Assembly (NCBI GenBank): GCA_000310025.1
Contig: FN649726.1
Coordinates: 1,158,538 to 1,222,537 of the forward strand
Direction of reading: 5' to 3'
DNA: 64,000 bases
Source: Ectocarpus siliculosus
Taxonomy: Eukaryota > Sar > Phaeophyceae > Ectocarpales > Ectocarpaceae
The notes under the pieces were generated by a model. The model was not told where the DNA came from. It saw only the letters and a program-made list of their open reading frames with translations, and did not search any database. Each line of letters starts with the position of its first letter. The stretch's first letter is position 1. The position numbers were made by a program, and so were the translations under genes. Below, in pieces: positions 1-12,900 of this stretch.

Positions 1-2135
1 GGACTGGTTATACCTCGACGAGGATCTTTTAGATATAACGGACGAGGTACGTTGTCCATCCTAGCTGCGACGAAGTACTGAAGGTTCTGTACGAGATCGA
101 CGCTGTAGGCGTGCACTTCCCTCGGTGTCCAGCCCGTTTGCAGAATTATGCGAAAGGGCGCCTCCGATTGGCCATGACAGCGAGCAGTAGTAGAACACGC
201 ACGAAACCAAGACACCGAAATGCATATCGTGATCATCTATGTACAGTAGGTCACACATCACATAGCGTTGTTCCCGACGGATGTTCATTCTGTGCCAACG
301 GAACAGCCACTGCAGTGGAAGAATGGAAGTTTCAGGCACAAGGTGGTGCGCTAAGAAAGATGACCTCCCCCGCCTTGAGAGTTTACGCGCTGTGCTCGTC
401 AAAGAGAGCAGTATATTCCTTATACGAACGGGGGCGTATCAAATGTATTGGCGTACCTTTCTATGAGAAGAGCCTTGATCTGACGAGAGCGTTGTGTGCC
501 GAAAATCGAAGGAGATAGAGGAAGCGAGGGATCGCTTGTCGGCCACCTCTAAATCCGGAACCCATTCGAACGAGGCAGTACCTTCACCGGGGTTCGGGGG
601 CGGAGTTGGGACCGGGCGAGGAGACCCCCAGGTGCTGAGGGCATGGATGCAGGGTGTTTATGCCAGGGCCAATGAGGAAATGATTGACGAGATGCTCGAG
701 AACTTCAGGTGGGTATTGTAGTTTCACTCGCACAGTGCATGTCGTTTCGGCATTTCGAAATGAGGCATTGACGAAACAGCCCATCCACCTGAAAAAAGGT
801 TTTGGGAGTTCGTTGAGAGCGAAGAAACTACGGAGATGTATGGTGTGGCGCCATACCGAACCTTGTCTGTGGCATGCGTGGCGCAGCTCGGATTGGAGGA
901 ACTACCGAATCCCGTGTCATCGATTGTGCGGCTTTGTTTACTGTATTATTTCAACGGTTTAGATGATATGTTTGCCCTTCGTCGGCACCGATGTGGACGA
1001 GATCGAGTGAAAGATCGGCAATACGAAAGACAACGCAATTCTTTAAGGCCATCCTGCACTGTACGAGGAAGTGAAGACGACAATATCGGCTCGAGCAAAA
1101 AACTGACTATTCACCTCAAATACTTCGTGACTATTGATTGCCTCATGTTACAGGCGACGATTTCAATGACGTCGACCAACATTACACACCAAAAAAACGT
1201 ATTTCGTTCTTCGCTATGGTCAGTTCTTACAATTGAGCCATTTTCATCAAAGAGGTTATTGTTTCCGCACCAGGACCAACGAGCGCGAGCTGATCGACGA
1301 GATCCTCAATAATTACGGGCACTTGGGGATCAGCCCGCCCACCGGTTGGTCACATCCTCAGATGGACTTCGACGACGGTTCTCCAGTCACCGCCGCTGAG
1401 CCCGGCACCAAGGGTGCTCCATCGTCCATTGGCAGCACAAACGGTTTCAGGGAAGGAGCAAAACCGGCAGCACCCTCGGTGCGGGCTTCCTCTTTTCCCC
1501 ATCTATCGTCCGGGGCGTTGACGTCCATGTCCACATCTGGAGCTGGGTTCGGCGGCAGGCATAACAGAGGCCTCCCACGAACCGGCTCTATCGGCAGTGC
1601 TTGTCCTGCTGGAAACTTCACTAACATGTCGAGTGCAAAATGCGTGTTTTTTAGCGAGATGTGCGAAAACATCGTTTCCAACCCCAAAACTGGGAGCTGG
1701 TGTGCTTCCGGACACGCCCTTTGCGCTGAGTGTACCACCCAGTATGTTGAAAAGACGCTCCTACCGTGGGGTATCGTGTGGTGGGACAGGATTAAGTGTG
1801 TGGATCCGGAATGTGACGCGCACATGGTCGGCCTGAGTGTTCAGGGTTGTCTCGGTAGCGATCTAAGGAGCCATATCGACGCTGCTCAGCTGGAGGTTGT
1901 GCCTAATATCGGGCCAGAAGCCAGGCGTGAACGAGAACGTGCGGCACGAACGGCCGAGGATCGTGAATCGGCGGCAACCGTAGCCACAACTACCAAACCG
2001 TGTCCGAATTGTGGGGTGGCAACGGAGAAGAACGGCGGCTGCAAGCACATTACATGTACATGCAGCCACGAATATTGTTGGGACTGTCGGATGGCGTGGA
2101 AATCGGGGCACCGATGTGCCTGCGCACCACCTTAG
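1..2135 (+). CDS. RBR-type (RING-IBR-RING) E3 ubiquitin ligase-like protein, 5' end missing
   Basis: Three exons can be chained in phase: 1-46 (DWLYLDEDLLDITDE, then a GTACGT donor), 512-708 and 1274-2135 (stop at 2133-2135). The gene starts left of the window. Exon 2 and the start of exon 3 carry two similar acidic helices (EEMIDEMLENF and ERELIDEILNNY). After a Ser/Gly-rich stretch, a Cys-rich half follows: a RING/IBR-like part with CASGHALCAEC and CVDPECDAH, a charged linker (EARRERERAARTAEDRE), then CPNCGVATEKNGGCKHITC with CSHEYCWDC, which is the classic IBR/RING2 zinc pattern. RBR ligases load ubiquitin on a RING2 cysteine before passing it to the substrate. The protein ends shortly after the last Cys-rich module (SGHRCACAPP). 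The exact RBR subfamily and the catalytic Cys cannot be set from this fragment. Confidence 0.8.
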
Positions 2136-3102
2136 AAGACGCTGTGAAAGGAGACCAGAAGTTCCTGTGCGGAAGACGGTATGTCTGCACGGGCGAGAAC
2201 AGCGATAGAAACAACGCTCGTGTACCGATACTACCCATGAAGTACGGGACATTTGAGGAGAGTTTGCACCCGGGCGAAATTACATGTGTCTCGACACCTC
2301 GGGGATGAAAGATGCTTTACAAGTTTGAACAAAAACAATTATCAACAGTTGCCCAGGTTGGTCTCTCGTGAACACCCCCCGGGCCATTCAGTGGATATTG
2401 CTCAAGGATAGGCACAACCAACCCATGGTACAGTAGGTGGCTGGGGCCAAGGAAGGGTTGGAACGATGCTGAATGGCATAGAAGGAGATGCCGGCCGGGC
2501 ACCAGAGGGCAGTGGCGGGATGGCGGTCGCGAGCACGGTGGCGGGATTGGGCCGCGTCGAGTTTCGAGCGTGGCTAGATAATCATTGGCAGTGGGCGGTG
2601 AAGCGGTGGTCCAAACCGGTCGTAGTCGGTTTCCTGCAGAAAATGGGTAATGTTGTTGCGGTGTGACTTGGAACGTTGTTGCGGTTTGGCTTCTTGCATC
2701 TTGAGTTGTCTAGGGATAGGTGCAACCACATCATGATACGGTGAGTCGGCCAAGTCAGGCTCGGAAATGATGCTAAAGAGGTAGAGGGGGAGATGCTGGC
2801 TGGGCGGGCACCAGAGCCGACCTTGTCTGGCATTGGTCGCATGGAGGTTTGTAGGGAGGGTGGCGGGATGGGGACGAGAAAGGGTTGGGAAGGTGGGGCG
2901 GGTATTGGCAGTGGGCGTGAACGAGGTAGTCCCGACTGGTCGCAGTTGTTTTCCTTTAGCAATCGACGTGGTTGTGGCAGCATGCCTTGGCAACAGTTCC
3001 TGGCCGACTTTCGCAAAATATTGGGAAAGTAGTTGATTGCCTCGAATGACGTACAGACGAACCTTGAAAGATGAGGCGGTGGGTACCACATAAGTGCCCC
3101 CC

Positions 3103-3627
3103 CCCCCTCCCATGGAAGGGGTTAGACATCGACGAAGATGAAACGCTGGAAACGGAGGGTCTACAGGGGTTCAAGGAGAAGATATCTGTTGCTTGTGCCG
3201 AGAGAGAAGAACAGAATCTAAGGAAAGAAACCAAGGATAAGGAGGGTCTAGAAGTGTACGGAATGTTGAAAGAAGGAAGAGGGTTCAAGGATTACCTACA
3301 TGGACCAATGGATGCAGGGACAAAGCTTAAGGTCAAATTCAGGACCGGGGACATAGGCCTTCGAGAACGTCGACGAAGACATAGGACGTTAGACGACGAA
3401 GACGACAAGTTCAAATGTGGTTGCGGCTTCGAATGCGAAGACCGTGTTCATGTAGTCCGGGATGTCCGTGGTACGAAGAGGAGAGGGAAGTGTACATGAC
3501 TGAGCTGGGAAACATACAAGGGACGTACAGGGAGATGTTTGAGGCATGGAATAGAGAGGAAAGGACGGTAGCTGTACTGGGGAGTAGGAAGTGGTTGAAA
3601 AGGCGGGAAGGGATATCGTTAAGATAG
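3103..3627 (+). mobile_element. 3' end of a non-LTR (LINE-type) retrotransposon, degenerate
   Basis: The translation shows the usual tail of a LINE reverse-transcriptase protein. A stretch with YLHGPMDAGTKLKVKFRTGD and LRERRRRH leads into a zinc-knuckle pattern, FKCGCGFECEDRVHVVR, followed by CPWYEEEREVYMTELG and a final LGSRKWLKRREG before a stop near 3625. The zinc-knuckle and CPWYEEER parts lie in different frames, so the copy carries at least one indel between about 3455 and 3480. No reverse transcriptase core or endonuclease is visible; these would lie upstream and are absent. A poly-C run followed by TCCCAT stands on both sides (about 3103 and 3728). Confidence 0.55.
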
Positions 3628-3727
3628 NNNNNNNNNNNNNNNNNNNNNNNNNNNNNNNNNNNNNNNNNNNNNNNNNNNNNNNNNNNNNNNNNNNNNNNNN
3701 NNNNNNNNNNNNNNNNNNNNNNNNNNN
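3628..3727. other. Assembly gap (100 N)
   Basis: A run of exactly 100 N, the usual placeholder for a gap of unknown size. It sits directly after the LINE tail and inside the satellite array, so repeats are the likely cause of the break. Confidence 0.95.
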
Positions 3728-5069
3728 CCCCCCCCCCCCCTCCCATTAAGGCATCACCGTCCCTACCACCTTCCTCAATCGATCATCTCAAGTCAACCGA
3801 TGCCTCCTCTTCGTTCCTGCCGTATGTCGTTGTGGCTTGCATTACTGAGTACTGTTGAATTGTCAAGCATAAGCTCAACCCCATTGTGGCACAGTAGGTG
3901 ATTAAGGGCAAGTGAGGGGTGGGAATGATTGTGAGAGCTAGAGAAGGGGATGACGTCCGGGCACCAGACGAAACCGTATCCAACGTTTGCGGAATGGGTG
4001 GCTGCGAAGAGAATAGCGGGATGGGAGCGTGTCTGGATATGGGCGGAGGGCGACGCCAGCTGTGAGCGGTTGGTGAGGAAGGGGTGGTCCCAGTTGGTGG
4101 TGGCTGGTGGTTTCCTTCAGCAATAATACGTTGTTGTCGTGGTCCATATCGCATCACGTTTGTTTTTGGTTTGGCGGCTTGAACCTTGCCTTGTCAAGGA
4201 GACACATAAAAATAATGTGGTACATTTGGTTGATGCCAAGTGCGTGTTGTCGTGATGCTGTGAGGTAGAGAAGCAATTTCCGGTTAGTCACCAGAGGCGA
4301 CCGTGTCTCACGTTGCTGGCAAGGAGGTTTACGATGAGAGTGGCGGGATGGGGCCGCGGGTGGGGGTGCGGATGGGAGCTGGTCGGGGTTTGGACGGGGT
4401 TATTGGTAGTGGACGAGGAAGGAATGAACCGACTGGTCGTGGTTAGTTTCCCACAGCAAATGGGTATTGTTGTCGCGGTCCTGCTCGCAACGTTGTGGTT
4501 TGTCGGCGCTTTGAATATTGACTTCTCAACGATAGGCACCACCAAAAACACGGTGCACTGCGTAGTTGAGGCCAGTGAGGGTCGGGGATGATGCTGGAAC
4601 GTGGAGGGCGGGATGCCGGCTAGTTGGTCACCCGAGGTGACCGTATCTGGCGTTGGTGGCATGAGGTTGGCGAGGGGTGTGGCGGGACGGGGCCTCATGG
4701 TGGTGAGGGCGGGGTGGAGGGTGTGGATGTTGACTGTGGGCGGGAAAGGGGTGGTGTTTTGCCGTATTGAATGTCGACTTCTCCAGGGTTCACGTAGAGG
4801 GGCGTCAAAACGTTGAACAGGAGGACTTGGGGGTCGACAATGATGCTTGAAGGTAGAGGGGGAGGTGTCGGCTGGGTGAGCACCAGAGGCGACCGTGTCT
4901 GAGGTTGGCGGCATGGAGGTTTGCGAGGAGAGTGGCGGGGTGGGGGTGAATAGGGACGGACGAGTTGGGTGGACCAGCTGAAGGTAGTAGGTGGGGTCGT
5001 CCCGATTGGTCGTAGTTGGTTTCCTTGAGCAATGAACGTGATCTAGCGATGTGGAGTGCCGCATGGTTG

Positions 5070-5400
5070 TCTTGGCGTATTGAATGCCAGAAAATGGGTG
5101 GAATTTACTGTCGGCTGTACAATGGTAAAGGCGTCTGCCTTTTGGTGCTTCGTGCCACGGATAAACTACGTCGCAACGGTGCAGGTTCATTGCTCCTTGC
5201 TTGAAGCACCGACAGTCGAATGTTAAGGAGGGCCCAATTCGCAGGGTCTCCGTCGATCGACATTTACCAGCATCGGTACACCTTCGCATATGGCGCCGTC
5301 TAGGACACGAATACCCTTTTGATCCACATTTTCTCCAGATTTGGACATGTTCCCATGTAGTCCACACAAATAAAATGTGTGTCAGTCCTGAGAGCACCTT
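5070..5400 (-). other. Cys/His-rich open frame, unassigned
   Basis: The minus-strand frame entering the satellite from 5397 begins with about 100 residues rich in Cys, His and Arg, including HVQIWRKCGSKGYSCPRRRH, MRRCTDAGKCRS, FDCRCFKQGAMNLHRCDVV and RRLYHCTADSKFH. The spacing suggests a zinc-binding fold such as a transposase or FLYWCH-like finger, but I do not recognise the family. Downstream the frame runs into satellite sequence, so any gene here is incomplete. A diverged copy of the DAGKCRSTETL segment lies at 5507-5563. Confidence 0.25.
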
Positions 5401-5563
5401 CTGGAGTCGATCCTACAAAGAATCTTTGACACGTCCATCGAATTACCCGTCCTGGCCACAAGAGGTTCCCAGTTGAGGGTAAATTTTGTGGGTGGAGAGT
5501 ATTTAATACGACCAGATTTACAGGGTATCCGTCGATTGACTTTTACCAGAATCGGTAGACGTT
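5236..5563. repeat. Pair of diverged direct repeats of about 58 bp (5236-5293 and 5507-5563)
   Basis: Both copies share the pattern CAGGGT.TCCGTCGAT.GAC, then TTTACCAG.ATCGGTA and TTCGCA. The offset is about 271 bp, close to the satellite unit length, so the second copy may be a worn outlying unit of the same amplification. Confidence 0.55.
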
Positions 5564-8500
5564 CGCACGATGCCTTGTCTCGTTTTCGTGAGGAGCAGCC
5601 TCGTCAGGATTCAATAGCGAGTGAGAGAACGGCATCGCTGAAGTTCGGTTGCACCGCTTCTTGTGGGAGTCAAGTTGCGAGAATAGTTCAAGTTTGCAAA
5701 CTTTCCTCGCAACTTTTGTCATGCACGCTCTTCATGTTGTGAGCGAAAAGTTGCGCCAAAAGTTTGGAAACTCCTAATTTGACAATAATCGCGCGATCTT
5801 GCAAACTTCCAAACTCTTCTCGAGACAAAAGTGCGAACAAAAGTTCGGCGGCGAGACCTCCGCCAATTCACGTCAAGCACCTGCCCGTACCACACACAAG
5901 CGCACGATCTATGCGATAGATGAACGGCAAGTCAGAATACTTGAACGACGAGTTGGAGTTGCCCGCGATGGCCGCAGCTGTGGAGAAATACTTATTCTTA
6001 GAAGTCTGCGTCAACAACTCGTGTTGGATGCGAGCATGATTAAGGTCTTCCTGGCTTCGATTGGAAGTCACAACGCCAGGATGAGTGCGACCAATTCGTT
6101 TTCCAAGCTTTTTTGCACGCTCTGGCCGGTTTCGCTGTGTGGTATGAAGCGGGTGTACCTGCCTCGCACCGTTGCAACAAATGATCACGCCTCCGCATTC
6201 CACCAATCAGTCTCGTGAATAAACGTTGTTTCGCCCCACAGTAAGCGTGCAAAAGTTCCCAACAAACGGTACCAAAAAACTCCACCTTTTCTCGCATTTT
6301 CATGCTCTTAGAAATAACGATGTTATAACAACTTTTCCTGTACGTCAGCGGGCGGGTCCAGTTGCAGCGAAAGTCATCAGCATTTCACCACTCGGGTCGC
6401 ACGCAAAGTCAGGCCAGAATAGTTTTATGAAAGGACGCAAGAGATAACGCCAAAGCCCACGTGCTATCATACAACACCATCATGCTATGAACAAAGCTCC
6501 TGTATAGAGTCGTGCCGCGATCAACCCGCCGCGATAGTCGTTCTGAGTGAGAGAAACTCGATATCTGAGCCAAAAATATACCTTCTTGATGGTTTCCGGA
6601 GGCGCATAACGCGAATAGGCGATTCAATAGTTCTGCAGATCAACGGTAATGATCCAACGATGTTGCAAATGTACTGGCAGGCCCCGAAAATGATCAAATC
6701 GAACGGGCTAAATTTAATCAAAAACGAGCACGGAATATTTTACTGTTCGTATAATATGTTTTCATTTGTTTTCATTTTTGCAAATAGTTGTAAAACATTT
6801 CCAGTGTCGGGGACGTAAAATGTGCTATACCCTACTGCGATATGACTCAATACGTCGTAAGGGCGAAACATTACGGGCAAGAAACGGCGAAACAGTCGCA
6901 GGGTGGAACATATAACGGCCGCCATTTCTCACGCGTGTCGAGTACGGCCACCGTCCGTGGCGTGAGTTGTAAAACGGTGATGCCCCATGTAGGGAATTCT
7001 ATCGTGATTAACAAGCTCTGAAACCGGTAGGAAAACGGGGATAGATCTTGCGCTCTCTGCCGCGTACAAAGCGAATGATGCAAGTCAAGTTAAACTCTAG
7101 ACTGAAACGCCTAACTCACCCTTCAATGAACGCTCCCTCACACGATTTGTCGAATTCATCTAGACTGTCAGAGTTTACATGATGAAACATTGCCGTATTA
7201 TTTATAGAGAACGCCCTGGGAGGCGCCTCTAGGTCCTTTCGTGAAACACCACTTCGGGGAGTTTTCGACCGCGGAAGGGCAAACACTCAAAACCGGCATG
7301 TAGGTTTGAGCTTCGTCGGTGAACTTCCTCTTTGGGGCGTTCTCAAACGATATCACCGTAGGATCGCTATGGCTCCCTCCAGGCAGTGGAGTTTCAATGC
7401 ACACCCGGATTTCGGACGCCTGGCAAACTCTTCAATTCAATACCACCAGGAACAACCCAAAACCGAACGATTGACATCGAAGAATGACTAAAAAATCCGC
7501 CAAACCGTCGTAGGGGCTCATTCTCTCTTTGAGTCATCTGGTCTCAATGAAAGCACTCAAGACATTTGCAACAACCGGTCTCCTGCCCTATTACCAACCC
7601 TGCCACCTACTCTACCTTAAGAACGAGATAATATTGTTTGGCATAGAACCAAAGGACTGACCAATCCGGCAACAGCATTTGTTCAATCAGTCGATGAAAC
7701 TTTTGCTTCTGAAAATCATTAACCATTTGAAAACCGCGTGTTTTTACTCTCGGCAGGCGTAACGTTGGACGTTTGGGCATTCACTCTCACTTTCCCTGTA
7801 CACGTGTGGACAAAATCTTGGAATGGGGGTCGGATCCTACGTGGACATTGTGACTCCCACCCCCTTCAACTCGGGCCATATCGGGCTACAAAACTGAGGT
7901 CAATAACAACCGCGTTCCAGTGCGACAACTACGCAATAAGCCACCATACCCGGGAACTCCCGCTCAAAATAGCAACGTCCCAAAACGTTACGCCGCCATC
8001 AAACGCTGCAGCATGCCCATCAAATACTGTCTTCAGGGGGTAGTACGGCTCCACACAAACGAGGAATAATATATATTATAGTGTACATGCACTATCACAT
8101 GGTAGGAAAAAGCAACAAGGCTCCGGCGCGACAAGAAGAACAGCATCCCCCCCGGGATGCCTGTTTTCGTGCAACCTCCACAACATGAATACTCGTGGTT
8201 TCAGCAACAGTCGGAGATTATCTCCCGGTGGGGAAATACGCGAAAAGTCCTAGTTATCTCTACGTCCATCCGCCGCAGCCGTACGTACTTCCCCCATTCC
8301 CGCCCAACTTGCTCGACTCGCTGCTGAGACGCGGGTACCAACGGACACCCCAAAGCCTACCTAAAGAGAATACGCACATGTTCCGATGCGGGTGGTGGAC
8401 TATGCATCCCTAAACGATTGCCACTCAATCGTGAGTGGTCTTCAACAACGAGAAAACAAGTCTAAAAAAACTATTGTTTCACCTACGTCCGTCGTAAGAA

Positions 8501-9929
8501 CGACTGGTCGTTGCACACCTGGAGATGGCCCCGACGGAGGAAAGGAAGCCACACGCGGACAGGGAAGAGACCGGACCGGCAGCGAACCAGGAACAACACA
8601 GTCCGTGCCCCGGTCCGTTCAAGGCAGAGCAAACAGCAGCATGGCCAAACTCTTTCGTTTGTGTGCGTGTGTGTACTCTTGGCCAAGCGTGCATTTTGGT
8701 GTTCACGTCGAAAAAGCATGGCCAATTTTCATACTGAGAGCATTGTTTCAACCGTTAAGGGCGTAGATTCACGGTGTTTTTGATATTCTATCGTCTCCAC
8801 TTCGCCTCGTTGCGGAATGACTCTTCAACCTTGAATTTGATGATAGTCTACCTTCCACTGAACAAAGATGAAAATGGCCAGCGTGGCACAGAGGCGACCG
8901 CGAAGGCAACAGAAGCAACAAAGACGTCGCCACCAACAAGAACCAACCTACCTCTTGAAACCACTCCAACCCCGCCGTCAAGCCATGTTGCACGGGGACC
9001 CTCAAACAGGCTCGCCGAACATGAGTTCTGACGACTTCCAAGAGCTCATCCAACCACTTCAGCGCGGAAGACGGGGACAAAGGGCAGTACATAGAGTCGG
9101 CAGTTACTGGCATCGATGCAGGAGTTCTACGTGTATGCAATCCATCACACATGACAACCGCCACATGTCGTTTCGTTTCGACTGTTCTCTCGCACAAGTA
9201 CTGCTAAGGCGTAGACATTCCGTTCCCAATCAAGGACGCCAGATGGGAACATAGATAGGTACAATAGCACTTGCATTGAAGCTTAGTGCTGGGACGAACA
9301 GACGACCATTGACGATGTCCACGCCGGGTGATGTGAGGGAAGCGCTCGCCAGAGGCATGAAGTAGGAAACCTTTCGACTCGAACGTTAGGATACATCCGA
9401 ACGCGCTCGAAATGCCTCAGAGCACCCTTGAGGTGTGCTTCTAACAACGTGACTTGCCGCACTCGAAAAATGCGGCTTTGCTACGCGGAACGGTTGTGAC
9501 GGTATCCATGTCGCACCTCCACGAAAAGCTGGTCCCGCCCCGGCGGCCGGTAGCACCTCGTAGAAAGCAACGCGCGCATCAATCCGTCGGACAGAAGGTC
9601 ATCTGCGGCCCGTTGCAACCTCCCGTTGGTAGGGGTATGGTCGCTACCGTCCTGGTGGGCATGTTCCCAGTACCCACTCAGCGCTCTCCCAGCCAAGATC
9701 CCGTCACCCAAGCACTATCATCGAGGAGAAAAGAGACGAGGGGCGAAAGGCATAGCACAGTACGTGTGCAACTAGACATTGGCTATGTATTGGCCCTTCC
9801 ACGACTTGAAATGCCCTCAAGATGCGCCTGTACAAAGGTTCTGATTGTTTTCGGGAAGAAGCAGTTTCCCACTTGGCACAACATCTGGTAGGGATAGGTA
9901 TGGAGTCGAACCCTACGGATGTTGGTCGA
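5564..9929. other. Long stretch without a supportable gene
   Basis: Both strands hold only short open frames with no recognisable domain, no consistent splice-linked coding and no strong repeat. A weak local feature is a cluster of similar words around GCAACTTTTG, AAGTTTGCAAACTT and AAAAGTTCG at 5690-5840. The stretch is intergenic or carries decayed sequence. Confidence 0.4.
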
Positions 9930-12900
9930 TCACTTTTGAAGCAATTGGCATGCGGCGAATACCCCTGCGTCATCATTCCCCGGAAAACTGCAGGTACACT
10001 CTAGCGCATACGCCTGGTGAAACTCGTTCTGCTTCCTCACCTCCCACGCAAACACAAAGTCGTCCCATGTGCCGCTGCCACCACCGCCGCTTGTCCCTCC
10101 GTTGCCTTCACGCCTGTCGCCAGCGCGGCTTAGCGATTCATGCAAGATGATCTCGCACTCAATGCGCACGGTGTGCGGGGGGGCCACGCAGTCAAGAACC
10201 TCCTTAAGACGCGCCGACCTGTTCCCTCGAGGTGCTCGCCACATTCCACTATCGCTGAACTTGGGATCGGTGACTTTCGCGTCGCCACCGGGGTCACCGC
10301 CACCACCGCGATGGAGCCTATCCCCTACAGTCGCAGGCCCGCTCCCCGAGTGGCTTTGGTGGTAGTGGACGACAACGCTCGAGTGTCCTCCAATGTTGCC
10401 ACCCCCGCAGTTTCGGCGAGCCCCGGTCTCGGGGTCGTACTGGCAGCTTTCACTTGGCGTGCGCAAGGCCTCGAGCAGCCGCTGAGTCTGCTTGAAAACC
10501 TTGCGGGCACCTTTGGAGCGAAGCCCTAGCCCCTCCGAAGTGAGAATCTCGTCGGCGGTGGCTATTTTGCTGATGTCACTGCCGTGCCCGGGGGCATGGC
10601 TGGTGGTTTTGGTCAGTGTTCTCAGACGCGCTCTGCCGAATTCTCCACGCTCATCGTCTTCTCCGTGGTGTAGGCGTTTCTCTATTTCGCAGCTCGTGCG
10701 ACCAAACATTCCCTTTCCTCCTCCTCCAAGATTGGAACACGAAGTAGGTAGCGAAATCTTAGGTGGGTTTTGGCTGTTGAAAGCCCGGGGCTCGACATGA
10801 CAAAGGTGGGAGGAACAACCTAGCGTCGTCTTTCCCTCCTGCTGAGTCGTCAAAATGATGCCACAATCGTTGGTGGTCCCTTTCCAGCAGCCTGTTACCC
10901 CCTGTCCCACGCCATCTGTATCATCCCGCGTCGATTGTTGCCACCGTCGTCGGGTCTGAGCTGCTCTCACTCGTATGACCGCCTCCATGTATTCCCTATA
11001 CGCCGGCTGATCGAGATGTGCGATGGCCACGCTCTTACATCGTGGCCGCTCGAGTTTCAGCGCGACGGGCGACTGTACCCAATTTTCCATCACGCTTGTA
11101 CCATATCGCTCCGATATCGAAGGCAGCCCGAGGCGTCCCACCCGCCCCATCGGCTTTTTCTTCTGGTAGCGCCCCCCCCTGGTCTTGCCAACAGCCACAG
11201 GGGCACCCTCGGCTAGTGCTGGCACATCCCGCCCGTGAAGACTAGAGGAGGCTGGTGGGACGACACACTCCTCGGATGCAGCGACCTGTAGGAGGCCACC
11301 GTGGCGAGCAAACGGTGCGTTCCGCGTCCTATTGGGACGTGTTCTTCCGGCTCTGCGAGGTAAAGTGGCATCGCCGCCGGCTGCTACCATTTCCCCCGAT
11401 GATCGCATCTTCGCCATGTTGATTGACAGAAGGATGGATGACGGGTATTCGGGTGGGGACCCTCTACCTTCTGCCTTTGAAACTCTTCTGTCATTTGAGC
11501 CCTCCTTTTCGTTCAAACTAATTATTTCCCTGGCCACTTCTTTTTCCTTTGCAACCTCCTTTCCCCGCAGTGCACCCTTCTCCTTACGGCGGTCCGCGGT
11601 GGTAGAGGGGGGCGCAAGAGGGGCCGTATTTGCAGCGGAGTTTGTGTTGTCAGGGGGCTGCCTGTGTCGGCGACTTTGGTCGTTGGAACGCCTGGCATTT
11701 TGATGTTCCTTGACGACGGTCGCCAGTATGTTGCACCGGTTGGCCTGCGCCGTCATGGCGCTGGTGGTGCGGACCTCGTTCGTGGCTCTGGTGAACACGC
11801 ATCTTCGAGGGGTTATTCCCGGTCGTCCAGGAGAGGGTCATGAAAGGCGTGAATGACGGGCGAGATAGAGACAGAGAGATGAGGGAGAGGAGGCCGGTAG
11901 ACGGGGTGGGTGGGAGGGGGAGCGAAACCGGATTTGACTAGAAACAGCACGTGGAGAATACTAAAGATATCTTCGTCGCGAAGCACATCTGAATTGTGCT
12001 TCGCGCGAGTGCACAGGCTCAATATCGGAACAACACACTGCACACTGGTACACATGCTGTGACAGGTATGATCCGAAACATCCGCTCGCCTCTTCTCCAA
12101 AGGGTTCTTGTGTGAAAACACGTTGTAACCATTTTCAATGACTAGGTGGGCTTCATTCGCACAGCAACAACAAACCTTCACCAGGCTTGGGTGTCCTTGT
12201 ATGCCAACGTTTCCTGTCGTTCTAATCCAATCAACGCCGACGCCTTCCATGGTCACAAGGTCGACTGCTGAACAAGGACACCCTGTACGTTTTGTAACAT
12301 CAACTAGGGAAAAACTCGGAAATACAAAGAGTAAACAGCAACACCAGGAAATTTCTCACATCGACAAAGGGGCTCCAGCTACAAGGGAAACAGGGAGGTA
12401 CACGGCGGACCTTCCCGCCATCTCTATCCATCATATTCAGCTCGCGGTCGATATCTAGCTACACATGTTCTCATCTCGCTCCTGCTCTCCAAACGTAGCT
12501 CCCCCTTAGGATGAGCGTTTCCACTCTTAGTCCCTCGTGTGTGTCTTCCCTCCGTGTAATTGATGACTCTAGACACGGTTGAGAGCGCGTCAATCGCCAC
12601 ACGCGGCGCACCTTCGGTCGCACTCCAGCTTGAGACGATCCTTCGATCGGATGAGGGCCCCCTTTCGCTTGCTCAACTTGTCTTGGACAGACCAACAAAG
12701 TTCTTCCTGGTCCTCCACTCTTGTCTGTTATGCGTTAGTCATTTCCATGTTTCCATGCGCAGAAAATATGAGAAAGTCAAGACATATCGAGCATGAAAGG
12801 AGCACTCTACGCGTAGTGGTGTAGTGGTACAACAACGGCATCACCATCAATCATCTTCAGGCAACACAAAAAAATCCTTTAGAAAATGCCCTCATGTTTT

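Larger units (their letters stand above)
2370..5050. repeat. Degenerate tandem satellite, about six units of roughly 0.3 kb
   Basis: The same block recurs near 2466, 2769, 3926, 4255, 4589 and 4840. It contains GATGCTG..GGTAGAG, then CACCAGAGGCGACCGTGTCTG, then a GGCATGGAGGTTTGCGAGG-like stretch and GTGGCGGGATGGGG. A second shared block (TTTCCTTCAGCAA..GGGTATTGTTGTCGCGGT and variants) lies about 200 bp further on in most units. Units are diverged and of unequal length. They leave long Pro/Thr/His-rich open frames on the minus strand that are a by-product of the repeat. The array is interrupted by the LINE fragment and gap at 3103-3740. Confidence 0.75.

Noticed and set aside
4288-5060. Long Pro/Thr/His-rich open frame on the minus strand
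   Set aside because: It runs through the tandem satellite units and its protein simply repeats with them. Only the Cys-rich part beyond 5070 is kept as a doubtful feature.
12805-12850. tRNA-like word TAGTGGTGTAGTGGTACAAC
   Set aside because: No T-loop, acceptor stem or anticodon stem could be found around it.
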